A DNA stretch of 64,000 nucleotides from Verrucomicrobiota bacterium (GTDB lineage Bacteria; Verrucomicrobiota; Verrucomicrobiia; Opitutales; Opitutaceae), in contig JACRQG010000008.1 of assembly GCA_016222805.1 (NCBI GenBank), positions 397,213-461,212 of the forward strand, read 5' to 3'. Of this stretch, positions 1-8,518 are shown one piece after another. The position numbers were made by a program, and so were the translations under genes. Within the stretch, counting starts at the first letter, position 1. Every line of letters starts with the position of its first letter. The notes under the pieces were generated by a model, which was given only the letters and a program-made list of their open reading frames with translations, did not search any database and was not told the origin of the DNA.

Positions 1-1800
1 GGGATAGCCCGTGCGTTCGCGACGGTACACCCGTTCCGGGGCATCCGGCACCCTTCCCAACCATCCCGGATCGAGGCGCCGCGTTCCCGCCGCCGGTCCC
101 ACCCGCCGCAGCAATTCGGCCAGCTCCGCCGCCGCCCGATCCCGCACCGCCGCCAGCGCGGGTTCGCGCCACCAGGGGGACTGCAGGAAGGCCGGATCAT
201 TCAGGCATTCGAGCGCCAACGCCCGGACGGCCGCCGCCGGCCGGCGTTGGTTGAGGCACGCGAGCCCAAGCCCGAAGTACACCCCACCCTTGTCCGGCAC
301 CAGCCGCGCTGCCGTGCGGAAATGACGCTCGGATCCCGCCGGATCCCGCACCAGGAGGAGCCAGCCCAAGTTGAAATGGGCGATCTCCTGATCCGGATTC
401 TGCGCCAGGGATTCCTGCAGCAACGCGACCGACTCTGCGGCCCGCGCCGGATCGCGAGCCAGGGCCAGGGCACGCACGTTGAGTTCCGGCGTCGGGTCCC
501 GGCGCCCGCCAAAAGCGACCAGCAGGACACCGGCCAGCGCAACGCAACCAAGCACCGCACTCCACCGCCGGTCCCGTCCGGGGGCGGGCCGCCGGGCCGG
601 CTGGCAGTCGACCGCGATGACCGCACCGAGAGCGGCCACCGCGAAGCCAAACACGGGAACATCCAGCTGCCAGTCGGTGAGGGCAAAGGCCCCGTAACCG
701 AGCAGCGTGCTGGCAGCCAGGGGCGACCGGCGGAGGCCGATCGCCACAAACGCTCCCCAGGCCACGAGAACCGCGATTCCCCCGAAACCGAGCTCCGCCC
801 AGATCTGGATCGGCAGCGAGTGCAGCTGCAGCACGTTCTCCGCCCCGCCCGGCAGTCCACTGCGATACTTTGGATAGACCAGGGGCACCATCCCCGGTCC
901 CCAGCCGAGCATCGGACGATCCAGCCCCATGCGCCAGCCGGCGACACTCATCGCCGATCGCTGGACCTCGCTCGCCGCAACCAGATGGGAGCCAGCCCCA
1001 CCCAGCAAGGTCGCCCGCATCCGCGGGTGCCCGAAGACCAGCGCGCCCGCCGCCACCGCGAGCAACGCGGCGAGTTGCACCTTGCGCCGCCGCGAAGCGG
1101 GAGCGTACCAGAGCGCCGTGAGGGCCAGCGCACCCACGCCGAGCAGGCCCCCACGACTGCCACTGGTGAAGAGCATGCCCAGGGAATGCACCGCCACCAG
1201 GGCCGGGAGCATCCGCTCCCTTCCGCTTTGCCTCCACAGCGCCACGACGGCTGGCGGCAGCGCGAGCAGCGAAAGACCCGCCGTGTAATTGGAATGCCCG
1301 AGCGGATACGGATTGCGCGCCGCCAGACCACCTCCCGCCTGCAGGGCGTGAAGGCCCCAGAGTCCGAGGCTGGCCACCTCCACCCCGAGCGAGCCGATGA
1401 GCCAGGCCCGCCAGAAGGCCTCCCGCGAGATTCCCTGGGCCAGCAAGCCATCAACCCACAGGAAGAAGGCCGCGATCGGCGCGAGCAGAGCCGCCGCCGC
1501 CAGCAGGCTCGGGCCAGGGAACGGGGATACCAACGCCGCCATCACGACAACCCCGCCCCACGCCAACGCCGCCCCGCTCCAGCCGGGGCCGGGCCGGCGC
1601 AGGGGGTCGTTGCGGTCCCACCCGCGCGCCAACAAGGCCAGGGCCGGCGCCAACAGCGCGATCGCATACACCAGGTTCCACGGCGTCGCGTACATCCGGG
1701 TCGCCCCGGGACTCGCGAGGGTGATGCCAGCCAGCGCGAGCCATCCGCCGACCGGCAGCAAGCGCGCCACCAGGCGGGCGGGGGTGAGAGCGGACGTCAT
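1..1800 (-). CDS. O-antigen ligase-like polytopic membrane protein with C-terminal TPR-like region (3' end missing)
   Basis: The frame is open from an ATG at 1800 to the left edge, so at least 600 residues are present and the stop lies outside. An in-frame stop at 1843-1845 fixes the start close to 1800. Roughly the first 430 residues alternate hydrophobic segments with short loops. Landmarks typical of the Wzy_C/WaaL family are visible: a P-L-G-H-S-N-Y segment, a T-S-G-S-R-G-G stretch, and G-W-G-P-G-M followed by Y-P-K-Y. After the last membrane segment comes a soluble helical tail with repeated A-x-x-x-L-x-P-D type spacing (for example around N-P-D-Q-E-I-A-H-F-N-L-G-W), which resembles TPR units. 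Family members join or polymerise glycans at the periplasmic face of the inner membrane. Whether this one acts on O-antigen, exopolysaccharide or protein cannot be told from sequence. Confidence 0.8.
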   Translation of the reverse strand, partial: MTSALTPARLVARLLPVGGWLALAGITLASPGATRMYATPWNLVYAIALLAPALALLARGWDRNDPLRRPGPGWSGAALAWGGVVVMAALVSPFPGPSLLAAAALLAPIAAFFLWVDGLLAQGISREAFWRAWLIGSLGVEVASLGLWGLHALQAGGGLAARNPYPLGHSNYTAGLSLLALPPAVVALWRQSGRERMLPALVAVHSLGMLFTSGSRGGLLGVGALALTALWYAPASRRRKVQLAALLAVAAGALVFGHPRMRATLLGGAGSHLVAASEVQRSAMSVAGWRMGLDRPMLGWGPGMVPLVYPKYRSGLPGGAENVLQLHSLPIQIWAELGFGGIAVLVAWGAFVAIGLRRSPLAASTLLGYGAFALTDWQLDVPVFGFAVAALGAVIAVDCQPARRPAPGRDRRWSAVLGCVALAGVLLVAFGGRRDPTPELNVRALALARDPARAAESVALLQESLAQNPDQEIAHFNLGWLLLVRDPAGSERHFRTAARLVPDKGGVYFGLGLACLNQRRPAAAVRALALECLNDPAFLQSPWWREPALAAVRDRAAAELAELLRRVGPAAGTRRLDPGWLGRVPDAPERVYRRERTGYP

Positions 1801-2011
1801 CCGGGCAGGATAAGAACGGCGCCGATTTCGACCGGCAAGCCGCTAGGAGGGGCGCCAGCGGGAGTTTCTGGCCGCCCGATCCGCGGCCGGTTCCGTCGCG
1901 CGACGAGGGCGGCGGTTCGGCCATCGCCGTCCCTCCATGGCGAAGCCCGGCCCCGATTTGCCCGTGTCCGCGTTCTTGACGGTGCCGCGCGGAGGGCGGC
2001 AGGCTGATCGA

Positions 2012-2713
2012 ATGGTCCCTGCTCCCGCGCCCGAGAAACGCCGCCTGCCGCTGGTGCCACTCGCCATTGCAGGCGTGGCGGCGGTCATTGCCGGTGCCAT
2101 TCTGATCAAGCTGATCGGCTGGGAACAGGCCGTCCAGGAAGGCAAGCGGGCATGGAAGGTCGTGTTCGACACGCTGTCGGGCGCCGGGCCGGGGGTGTTC
2201 TTCGCCGCGATGGCGTTGTTGCCCATTGCGGGCGTGCCGATGTCTCCCTTCGCCCTTTCCGCCGGCCCCTTGTTCGGCGAGCGCCTCGGCACGACGACCA
2301 TCATCCTCCTCGGTCTCGCCGCGATCACCTTCAACCTCACCGTCGCCTACTGGCTCGCGCGGCGCTGGCTCCGGCCCCTGCTGGCCCGGCTGGTCGAACG
2401 GCTCGGCTACAAGATGCCCCAGATTGAAAAGGGCGACGCCACGGATCTCATCGTGCTGCTGCGGGTCACGCCCGGCCCGCCTTTCTTCGTGCAAAACTAC
2501 CTGCTGGGTCTCGCCGAGGTTCCCTTCGGCCGCTACCTGGCCATTTCCTGCGCCGTCCAGTGGTCGTTCAACATCGCCTTCATGCTTTTCGGCGATGCGC
2601 TCAGCCAGGGCCGCGGCAAGATGGCGGTGATTGCGATTGGCCTGCTGGCCGCTCTCGTTGCGGGCACGCACCTCGTGCGCAAGCACCTCGGGAAAAAACC
2701 GGCGACGCCATGA
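2012..2713 (+). CDS. TVP38/TMEM64 (VTT/DedA-superfamily) membrane protein
   Basis: A 233-residue inner-membrane protein. The ATG at 2012 is chosen because the in-frame ATG at 1937 adds a 25-residue non-hydrophobic leader. An N-terminal membrane anchor follows K-R-R-L. The centre carries VTT hallmarks: a hydrophobic segment ending in G-V-P-M-S-P-F, then G-P-L-F-G, and later L-L-R-V-T-P-G-P-P-F-F-V-Q-N-Y-L-L-G, close to the conserved R-[FL]-x-P-x-x-P-x-x-x-x-N-x-x-x-G pattern. Some superfamily members act as lipid scramblases or undecaprenyl phosphate transporters; the role here is unknown. The stop overlaps the xseA start by 4 bp (ATGA at 2710-2713), so the two are probably co-translated. Confidence 0.78.
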   Translation: MVPAPAPEKRRLPLVPLAIAGVAAVIAGAILIKLIGWEQAVQEGKRAWKVVFDTLSGAGPGVFFAAMALLPIAGVPMSPFALSAGPLFGERLGTTTIILLGLAAITFNLTVAYWLARRWLRPLLARLVERLGYKMPQIEKGDATDLIVLLRVTPGPPFFVQNYLLGLAEVPFGRYLAISCAVQWSFNIAFMLFGDALSQGRGKMAVIAIGLLAALVAGTHLVRKHLGKKPATP

Positions 2714-4014
2714 AACCACGCGGGGGTGTTTCCGCCCCGGGCGGCGACGCGGCGGATCCGGGTGAGAACCGCGCCGAAAGCGTCACGGAGTTCACGCGCC
2801 GGGTGAAGGCGCTGCTCGAAGGCGGTCTCCGCCCTTCGTGGGTCCGCGGCGAGGTTTCCAACCTGCGCGCGCAGGCAAGCGGCCATGTCTACTTCTCCCT
2901 CAAGGACGCCGGCGCGCAGCTCAGCGCCGTACTGTTCCGCGGCGATGCCGCCCGCCAGACGGTGCGGCTGCGCGACGGCCTGCAGGTGATCGTCTATGGC
3001 GAGGTCAGCGTCTACGAGGCCCGCGGCCAGTACCAGTTGATCGTGCGCGTCGTGGTCGACGACGGCGTGGGCCGGCTGCAGCGGGAGTTCGAGGCCCTCA
3101 AGGCCCGCCTCGCCGCCGAGGGGTTGTTTGCCGCCGAACGCAAGCGTCCGATCCCCGAGATGCCCCGTACCGTAGGGTTCATCACCTCGCCCACCGGGGC
3201 CGCCGTCCAGGACTTCGTGCGCATCCTCTCGCGCCGGGCCTGGCGCGGCCGCGTCGTCGTGCTGCCGGCCAAGGTCCAGGGCGAGGGCGCCGCCGCGGAG
3301 ATGGTGGAGATGCTGCAGCTCGCCCAAAAGCTGGGCGGCTTCGATCTCCTGGTCATCGGACGGGGCGGCGGCAGCCTGGAGGATCTCTGGGCCTTCAACG
3401 AGGAGGCGCTGGTGCGCGCCGTGGCGGCCTCTCCGGTTCCCATCATCTCCGCCGTCGGGCACGAGATTGACTTCACCCTCTGCGACTTCGCCGCGGACCT
3501 GCGCGCCGAGACCCCGAGCGCGGCCGCCGAGCACATCACCAGCCACTTCGTCGCCTGCACCGAGCGCGCCCGCCAGGCCGACGCGGCGATGGGCTCCCTC
3601 GTGGACAGCGCCTGCGCCCGCGCCACGGAGCGCCTCGACCACGCCCGTTCCCGGCTGCGCCTGCTCACGCCCTCCGCGCAGATCGAGCAGGGATTCCAGC
3701 GCGTCGACGATCTCGCGGGCCGCCTCGGCGCAGCGCTGCGCCACGCGGCGCAACTTCGCCGCCAGGAACTGACCGAGGCGCGCCGCCGCCTCGCGCTCGC
3801 CTCGCCCGAGACCCGCGTGCAGCTCGCCTCCCACCAACTGCTCTCGCTCTGGAAACGTCTCCAGGCCGCCAGCCCGGCCTCGGTGCTGCACCGCGGCTTC
3901 GTCCTCCTGCGGGATGAGCACGGGCGCCCAATCACCCGCCGGGCCGACGTGCGGAGCGGACAGCCGGTCGCCGCCGAGTTCGCCGACGGCACCACCCGCC
4001 TCCGCGCCGAGTAG
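2710..4014 (+). CDS. xseA: Exodeoxyribonuclease VII large subunit
   Basis: A 434-residue protein of normal family length that with XseB degrades single-stranded DNA from both ends. The ATG at 2710 overlaps the upstream stop and is preferred over an earlier in-frame start at 2560. The N-terminal OB-fold is clear (V-R-G-E-V-S-N-L, then G-H-V-Y-F-S-L-K-D). The catalytic core follows: P-x-T-V-G-F-I-T-S-P-T-G-A-A-V-Q-D, V-I-G-R-G-G-G-S-L-E-D-L-W-A-F-N-E-E, and S-A-V-G-H-E-I-D-F-T-L-x-D-F-A-A-D. The tail is the expected coiled coil plus a small beta domain. No xseB is visible downstream, where an iron-type receptor begins; the small subunit must be encoded elsewhere. Confidence 0.97.
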   Translation: MKPRGGVSAPGGDAADPGENRAESVTEFTRRVKALLEGGLRPSWVRGEVSNLRAQASGHVYFSLKDAGAQLSAVLFRGDAARQTVRLRDGLQVIVYGEVSVYEARGQYQLIVRVVVDDGVGRLQREFEALKARLAAEGLFAAERKRPIPEMPRTVGFITSPTGAAVQDFVRILSRRAWRGRVVVLPAKVQGEGAAAEMVEMLQLAQKLGGFDLLVIGRGGGSLEDLWAFNEEALVRAVAASPVPIISAVGHEIDFTLCDFAADLRAETPSAAAEHITSHFVACTERARQADAAMGSLVDSACARATERLDHARSRLRLLTPSAQIEQGFQRVDDLAGRLGAALRHAAQLRRQELTEARRRLALASPETRVQLASHQLLSLWKRLQAASPASVLHRGFVLLRDEHGRPITRRADVRSGQPVAAEFADGTTRLRAE

Positions 4015-4125
4015 TTCGACTTGGTTTCGTTCGGTGGAGACGGGATAGGTTGGCCCCGCTGACAAGACAGCCACGACGGAGTGCAGCGTCGTGCCCCAGC
4101 GAAGCGGCCGCCCCGGCGTAGCGAT

Positions 4126-4159
4126 TTGGCTTGCGCGCCGCGTTTGATAATAATTATCA
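4126..4159 (+). promoter_or_regulatory. Fur box (4145-4159) over the predicted promoter of the iron-type TonB receptor
   Basis: Positions 4145-4159 read TGATAATAATTATCA, a perfect 7-1-7 inverted repeat identical to the classical Fur consensus TGATAATNATTATCA. It is one of the few AT-rich patches in a GC-rich window and lies 50 bp before the receptor start at 4210. A possible -35 (TTGGCT, 4126-4131) with a 16-17 bp spacer puts the -10 (TAATAA or AATAAT near 4148-4154) inside the box, the normal position for iron-dependent repression. The box is seen directly; the promoter assignment is inference. Confidence 0.8.
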
Positions 4160-4209
4160 GGCCCCTGCGACCCGTTGCCCCCGTTCCCCGGGAAACCCCT
4201 CTGCTAATC

Positions 4210-6654
4210 ATGAACCCGAAGTTCCTCCGCCTGCCCCTTCCGTGCCTGGCCCTGCTCGCCGGCGCCGCGCCCGCCCTCCCCGCCCAGACCGTGCCCGCAC
4301 CCGCCGGCGACGAAGTGGTCCGCCTTTCCGAATTCCAGGTCAGCACCTCGGCCGACAAGGGGTACCGCGCCGGCAACTCGGTGTCGGCGACCCGCATCGA
4401 AGCCGCGATCAAGGACCTGCCATTCTCGGTCAATGCGTTCACCGACCAGTTCATCGCCGACGTCGGCGCCCGCGACCTGTTTGACGTCGTCCGGTACGCC
4501 CCCGGCGTGACCAGTGCGGCCCGCGAGTTCAACGCGGGCAACACCCGCTTCAACCTGCGCGGCTTCGATCAACTCTCGCCCCAGCGCAATGGTTTCGTGG
4601 GCACGGCCTACATCGACACGGTGAATGTGCAGCGCGTCGAAATCGTGAAGGGTCCGGCCTCGATCCTCTACGGGCAGGTGCAGCCCGGCGGCACCGTCAA
4701 CGTCATCACCAAGGTTCCGGGCGGCAAGCGCTTCGTCGCGGTCAACCAGCAGGTCGGCACGGACAATTTCTGGCGCTCCACCCTTGATGCCAACCTGCCG
4801 TACGGCCCGCGCTTCGGCCTCCGCCTCAATGGCTCCTGGGAGAACGGCTCCGAGGCCATCGATCCCTCCGAGCAGCGCACCTGGGTCATGGCCCCGACCC
4901 TCCTGGTCAAGCCGACCGCGAATTCCTCGCTCGTGGTCGACTACCAGTGGTTCCGCCGGCGCGAGACGCCACCGGTGTTCATGAAGCCCAATATCCGCAT
5001 CGAGGGCCTCGCGACCTCCTACACCAGTCCCGACGGCAAGACCTTCACCCCGATCGATTTTGGCTTCGGGCCGTTCTTTCCCCTGCCGAAGGACTTCAAT
5101 TACGTCGGCCGGCACGATTTCCGAAACTCCGACTTCGAGTCCGTCTACGCTGAATACACCGTCAAGCTGGGCGACCGCTGGACGGCCCGCGCCAACTACA
5201 ACTGGAACCGGCGCTCCGTCCGCAACAAGCTCACGGGCGTGGCCGACGCGCGGATCTGGGCCAGCGGCGTCCAGCAGACGGCCACCGCGTTCAGCGCCCG
5301 GACCGGCAACTCGGCCTCCACCAGCAACGGCGTGGCCACCGTGCGGGGAGCGAACGGCACCTTCAGCTTCGATCCGGCCACCGGCACCGTGACCAACAAC
5401 CTCAGCGCCGGGTCCGTCTTCCTGCCGCGGCGCGCCCGCTTGCAGGAGGAATTCGGCCAGGGCAATGCCTACCAGGCGGAAGTCGCCGGCCGACAGGAAT
5501 TCGACGGCATCAAGTGGAAGCCGCTCTTCGGCGCGTTCTACACCAGCAACAACAGCCGGAGCCGCCAGCGCAACCTGACCGACTTCTATCAGCCCTGGGA
5601 CCTGATGAACCCCGCCACGTGGGTCGACACGCCGTCGTCGTTCGGCCGCGCGAGCCCGGCGCTGCTGCCCAACGGCGACTACAATGTCGCCCTCATCCCG
5701 CTCACCTCGGCGAGCATCTCCTTCGGCCGCGACACGGCCTACTACACCGCCCAGAGCCTCTCGCTGTTCAACGACCGTCTCCTTCTGGTCGGCGGCGCCC
5801 GTTACAACAAGGCCGAGGCCGCGGGTGACAACTACCTCGTGGCCGCCGATCCCGCCACCGTCGCCGGTCGCAACGAGGCCAACAACAACCAGTGGACTTC
5901 GGTGTCGCGCACCATCTACCAGGCGGGCGGCGGCTTCAAGCTGACCCCGGAACTGATGGCGTATGCCTCCTACAGCGAGTCATTCTCGGTCGACAGCCGT
6001 TTCCTGCAGTTCCGCGGCGAGCAGTCGTCCAAGGCGGCCCCCAGCCTCGCCGAGGGCAAGGAAGCGGGCCTCAAGTCAGACTTCCTCGGCGGTCGGATCT
6101 CGGCGTCCGTGGCGGTCTTCCAGGTCGACCAGTTCAACCGCGTGCTCAACTTCTCCGAGCGCGTCGGCACGCAGTCGCTGACGACGCAGTTGCAGGACAC
6201 CGAGGACCGGAGCAAGGGCTGGGAATTTGAAACCACGCTCTCCCCGCTCGACGCGTGGCAGGTCTATCTCAGCTGGTCCAACATCGACACCAAGCTGACC
6301 AAGGTACCCGTCGGCCTCGAACCGCTGCTCGGCGCCCGCCCGGAGGCTTCGGTGAAGAAACTCTTCAACGTTTGGACCCGCTATTCCTTCAAGACCGGGG
6401 CCCTGCAGGGCTGGTGGATCGGCGGCGGCGCCAACTACACCGGCGACAAGGCCCAGCGCGTCGACAACCGCCTGCTCACCTTGCCGGCGTACACCCTGTG
6501 GGACGTGACTGTCGGTTACGACGGCAAGTGCGGCCAGCGGCCGTGCAACGTTTCGCTGGCCTGGAAGAACATCACCGACGAGGAGTACTTCCCGGCCAAC
6601 CAGCAGCGCGGGTTCCCGAGCCGCGTGATCCTGTCCTTCGCCACCCGGTTCTGA
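4210..6654 (+). CDS. TonB-dependent receptor, siderophore/iron type
   Basis: An 814-residue outer-membrane receptor. The ATG at 4210 gives a clean signal peptide ending near P-A-Q-T; the frame runs upstream to 4081 but would then translate the Fur box. Residues 34-44 (D-E-V-V-R-L-S-E-F-Q-V) form the TonB-box-like motif shared with the other three receptors here. The plug follows, with R-F-N-L-R-G-F, then V-E-I-V-K-G-P-A-S-I-L-Y-G and P-G-G-T-V-N-V-I-T-K, as in FhuA-like siderophore receptors. The barrel closes on A-T-R-F with the usual terminal Phe. Two cysteines near the end (G-K-C-G-Q-R-P-C) could form a loop disulfide. The upstream Fur box supports ferric-siderophore uptake; the ligand is not identifiable. 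Confidence 0.93.
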   Translation: MNPKFLRLPLPCLALLAGAAPALPAQTVPAPAGDEVVRLSEFQVSTSADKGYRAGNSVSATRIEAAIKDLPFSVNAFTDQFIADVGARDLFDVVRYAPGVTSAAREFNAGNTRFNLRGFDQLSPQRNGFVGTAYIDTVNVQRVEIVKGPASILYGQVQPGGTVNVITKVPGGKRFVAVNQQVGTDNFWRSTLDANLPYGPRFGLRLNGSWENGSEAIDPSEQRTWVMAPTLLVKPTANSSLVVDYQWFRRRETPPVFMKPNIRIEGLATSYTSPDGKTFTPIDFGFGPFFPLPKDFNYVGRHDFRNSDFESVYAEYTVKLGDRWTARANYNWNRRSVRNKLTGVADARIWASGVQQTATAFSARTGNSASTSNGVATVRGANGTFSFDPATGTVTNNLSAGSVFLPRRARLQEEFGQGNAYQAEVAGRQEFDGIKWKPLFGAFYTSNNSRSRQRNLTDFYQPWDLMNPATWVDTPSSFGRASPALLPNGDYNVALIPLTSASISFGRDTAYYTAQSLSLFNDRLLLVGGARYNKAEAAGDNYLVAADPATVAGRNEANNNQWTSVSRTIYQAGGGFKLTPELMAYASYSESFSVDSRFLQFRGEQSSKAAPSLAEGKEAGLKSDFLGGRISASVAVFQVDQFNRVLNFSERVGTQSLTTQLQDTEDRSKGWEFETTLSPLDAWQVYLSWSNIDTKLTKVPVGLEPLLGARPEASVKKLFNVWTRYSFKTGALQGWWIGGGANYTGDKAQRVDNRLLTLPAYTLWDVTVGYDGKCGQRPCNVSLAWKNITDEEYFPANQQRGFPSRVILSFATRF

Positions 6655-6681
6655 ACGCGGACGGCGGCGGGCGAGCGACCA

Positions 6682-6703
6682 CGTGGTGCGAAATGCGACC
6701 ACG
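6682..6703. terminator. Possible bidirectional hairpin between convergent genes
   Basis: CGTGGT (6682-6687) and ACCACG (6698-6703) form a 6-bp stem with a 10-base loop in the 72-bp gap between the receptor stop and the TPR gene stop. There is no T-run, so only position and symmetry support a termination role. Confidence 0.3.
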
Positions 6704-6726
6704 CGTTCGCCACGTTTACGCCCCGG

Positions 6727-7470
6727 CTACTTGAAGGCGGCGCGGGCCCGATCCTTGGCCGACTCGTCGTGTTTTTCGCGCGAGGGCATGGCGAGTCCGT
6801 GGGCAAAGGCCTGCCGGGCGCGGTCCAGCGCTCCTGCCGCAAGGTAGGCGAATCCGAGCTCGAGATGGTGTTTCAGCTGGGTGGGTTCCAGGGCCACCGC
6901 CCGTTCCAGGTGGGCGACGGCGGTCGCCACCGAAGCTTCCGGGAGGCCGCCGTAAAACAGCCTCACCAGCCAGCGGACGGTCGTGCCCAACTCCGCCACT
7001 TCGTAGTGCCAGCGGCCCAGGAGGTGGTGTGCCCAGGCATAGTTGGGATCGAGAGCCAGCGCCCGCTCCGCCTCCTCGCGCATCAGGCGCGAATACCGCA
7101 CCTTGTCCCGGGTGCCGCCGTAGACGCCGAGCTTGCCGTAACAGATGGCCACCGACAGCACGTTTTCCGCGCGATCGGGAGCCAGCGCCACGGCCCGCTG
7201 CGCATAGGCCAGGGCCTTTTGGACCGCGGCGCGCTTCTCTTCCGGACTGGCGAGATCCACCACGAGATCGGAGTACTGGCGGGCGATTTTCTGCAGGAGT
7301 GCCGCGTCATCCGGTCGCTGGGCCTCCACGGTGAGAAGGAGTTCCAAGGCCCGCCGGGTGTCGAGTCGCGCCTCGGCGGCCAGGGCTTCGCGCCACAGGT
7401 CGTCCGTCTCGGCTGGGAGCGCGACAACGGGCAGCAACCAGAAGGCGAATAGGGACCCACGAAGTCTCAT
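6727..7470 (-). CDS. Secreted TPR-repeat protein
   Basis: A 247-residue protein starting at the ATG at 7470, which gives a signal peptide (M-R-L-R-G-S-L-F-A-F-W-L-L-P-V-V-A-L-P-A) missing from the longer frame that begins at 7590. The mature part is helical with TPR-like units: A-L-A-Y-A-Q-R-A-V-A-L-A-P-D-R-A, A-L-A-L-D-P-N-Y-A-W-A-H-H-L-L-G-R, and L-E-R-A-V-A-L-E-P-T-Q. The pattern suggests a periplasmic scaffold, similar to the regulator-of-microtubule-dynamics-like TPR proteins common in Verrucomicrobia. It is convergent with the iron receptor and divergent from the AraC gene (95 bp between starts). The partner is unknown. Confidence 0.8.
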   Translation of the reverse strand: MRLRGSLFAFWLLPVVALPAETDDLWREALAAEARLDTRRALELLLTVEAQRPDDAALLQKIARQYSDLVVDLASPEEKRAAVQKALAYAQRAVALAPDRAENVLSVAICYGKLGVYGGTRDKVRYSRLMREEAERALALDPNYAWAHHLLGRWHYEVAELGTTVRWLVRLFYGGLPEASVATAVAHLERAVALEPTQLKHHLELGFAYLAAGALDRARQAFAHGLAMPSREKHDESAKDRARAAFK

Positions 7471-7565
7471 CGCGGATAATACGTGCCGGCCGCCAGCCCG
7501 GGTGCATCGGTCTCCCCCGCCTGCGCCTCTTGACCTGCTCCGTTTTTTCGACCGTGTTCGCGCCG

Positions 7566-8441
7566 ATGCCTGCCACGCGACCGGAATCACCTCCGCCCAG
7601 CTTTCTCTCCCAGCAGGTGACGGCCGCGCGCCGCTTCTATCTCGATCTCAGGCCCCGCCCCGGCCGAGACCTGACCGTCGTCTGCGGCGGGTGGGAGGAA
7701 TGCGCCCCTGACTACGCGATCGACCGCGCGACTTTTCCCTACCTTTCGGTGGAGTTTGTCGCGAGCGGCCGTGGCGAGCTGGTGCTCGGCGGTCGGCGTC
7801 ATCCGCTCGCCCCGGGCACGGTCTTTTCCTACGGGCCGGGAGTCGCCCAGTGCATCCGCACCTCGCCGGACGCCCGCCTCGGCAAGTACTTCATCGACTT
7901 CGCCGGTCCACGGGGCCGGCGGCTGCTGCGGGAAGCCGGGCTCACCCCTGGCACCTGCGTGGAGTTGGGGGCGTCGACGGAAGTAAGGCACGCGTTCGAC
8001 ACGCTGGTGCGGCTCGGCTCCTCCCACGACCGGCACACTCCCCGCGCCTGCGCCCTCCAACTGGAACTCCTGCTCCTCGTCACCCGCCGGGCGATGCAGC
8101 CGGGTTCCCTGTCGGAACGCCGCGCCCTCGCCTCCTTTGAGCGCTGCCGGCAGCACCTCGATGACCACTTCCTCGCGCTGCGCTCCCTGCAGCAGGCCGC
8201 CGCCGCCTGCCACGTCGACGTCTCGTACCTGTGCCGCCTGTTTCGCCGTTTCCACGGGGAGCGGCCCTTTCGCTACCTGCAGCGCCTGCAGATGCAATGG
8301 GCGGCGGAACGGCTGCACGCCTCCGGCCGGCTGGTGCGCCAGGTGGCGGATGAACTGGGCGTCGATCCGTTTCAGTTCTCCCGCACGTTCAAACGCATCC
8401 ACGGTGTTTCGCCGTCGGCGTTTCTGTCCACCCGCGGCTGA
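7566..8441 (+). CDS. AraC-family transcriptional regulator
   Basis: A 291-residue regulator. The ATG at 7566 is preferred to an upstream TTG at 7530. The N-terminal half looks like an AraC cupin effector domain (F-V-A-S-G-R-G-E-L-V-L-G-G-R-R-H-P-L-A-P-G-T-V-F-S-Y-G-P-G). The last 100 residues carry the double helix-turn-helix: L-R-S-L-Q-Q-A-A-A-A-C-H-V-D-V-S-Y-L-C-R-L-F, then V-A-D-E-L-G-V-D-P-F-Q-F-S-R-T-F-K-R, closing on G-V-S-P-S-A-F. Regulators of this build often respond to sugars and control neighbouring catabolic genes; candidates are the divergent TPR gene or the convergent sulfatase, but no operator was identified. Confidence 0.9.
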   Translation: MPATRPESPPPSFLSQQVTAARRFYLDLRPRPGRDLTVVCGGWEECAPDYAIDRATFPYLSVEFVASGRGELVLGGRRHPLAPGTVFSYGPGVAQCIRTSPDARLGKYFIDFAGPRGRRLLREAGLTPGTCVELGASTEVRHAFDTLVRLGSSHDRHTPRACALQLELLLLVTRRAMQPGSLSERRALASFERCRQHLDDHFLALRSLQQAAAACHVDVSYLCRLFRRFHGERPFRYLQRLQMQWAAERLHASGRLVRQVADELGVDPFQFSRTFKRIHGVSPSAFLSTRG

Positions 8442-8518
8442 GCGGCGGCAGGCCGCGCCCTGCCGGGCCGGCGACGGATCCCCTGCGCCCATGCGCCCCG
8501 CCAAGAACTCTCACCCGG

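Noticed and set aside
247..2007. Open frame of 586 codons on the plus strand
   Set aside because: Antisense to the O-antigen-ligase-like gene, whose frame is uninterrupted to the window edge and encodes membrane segments.
2533..4074. Open frame of 513 codons on the minus strand
   Set aside because: Antisense to xseA, which has full family motifs.
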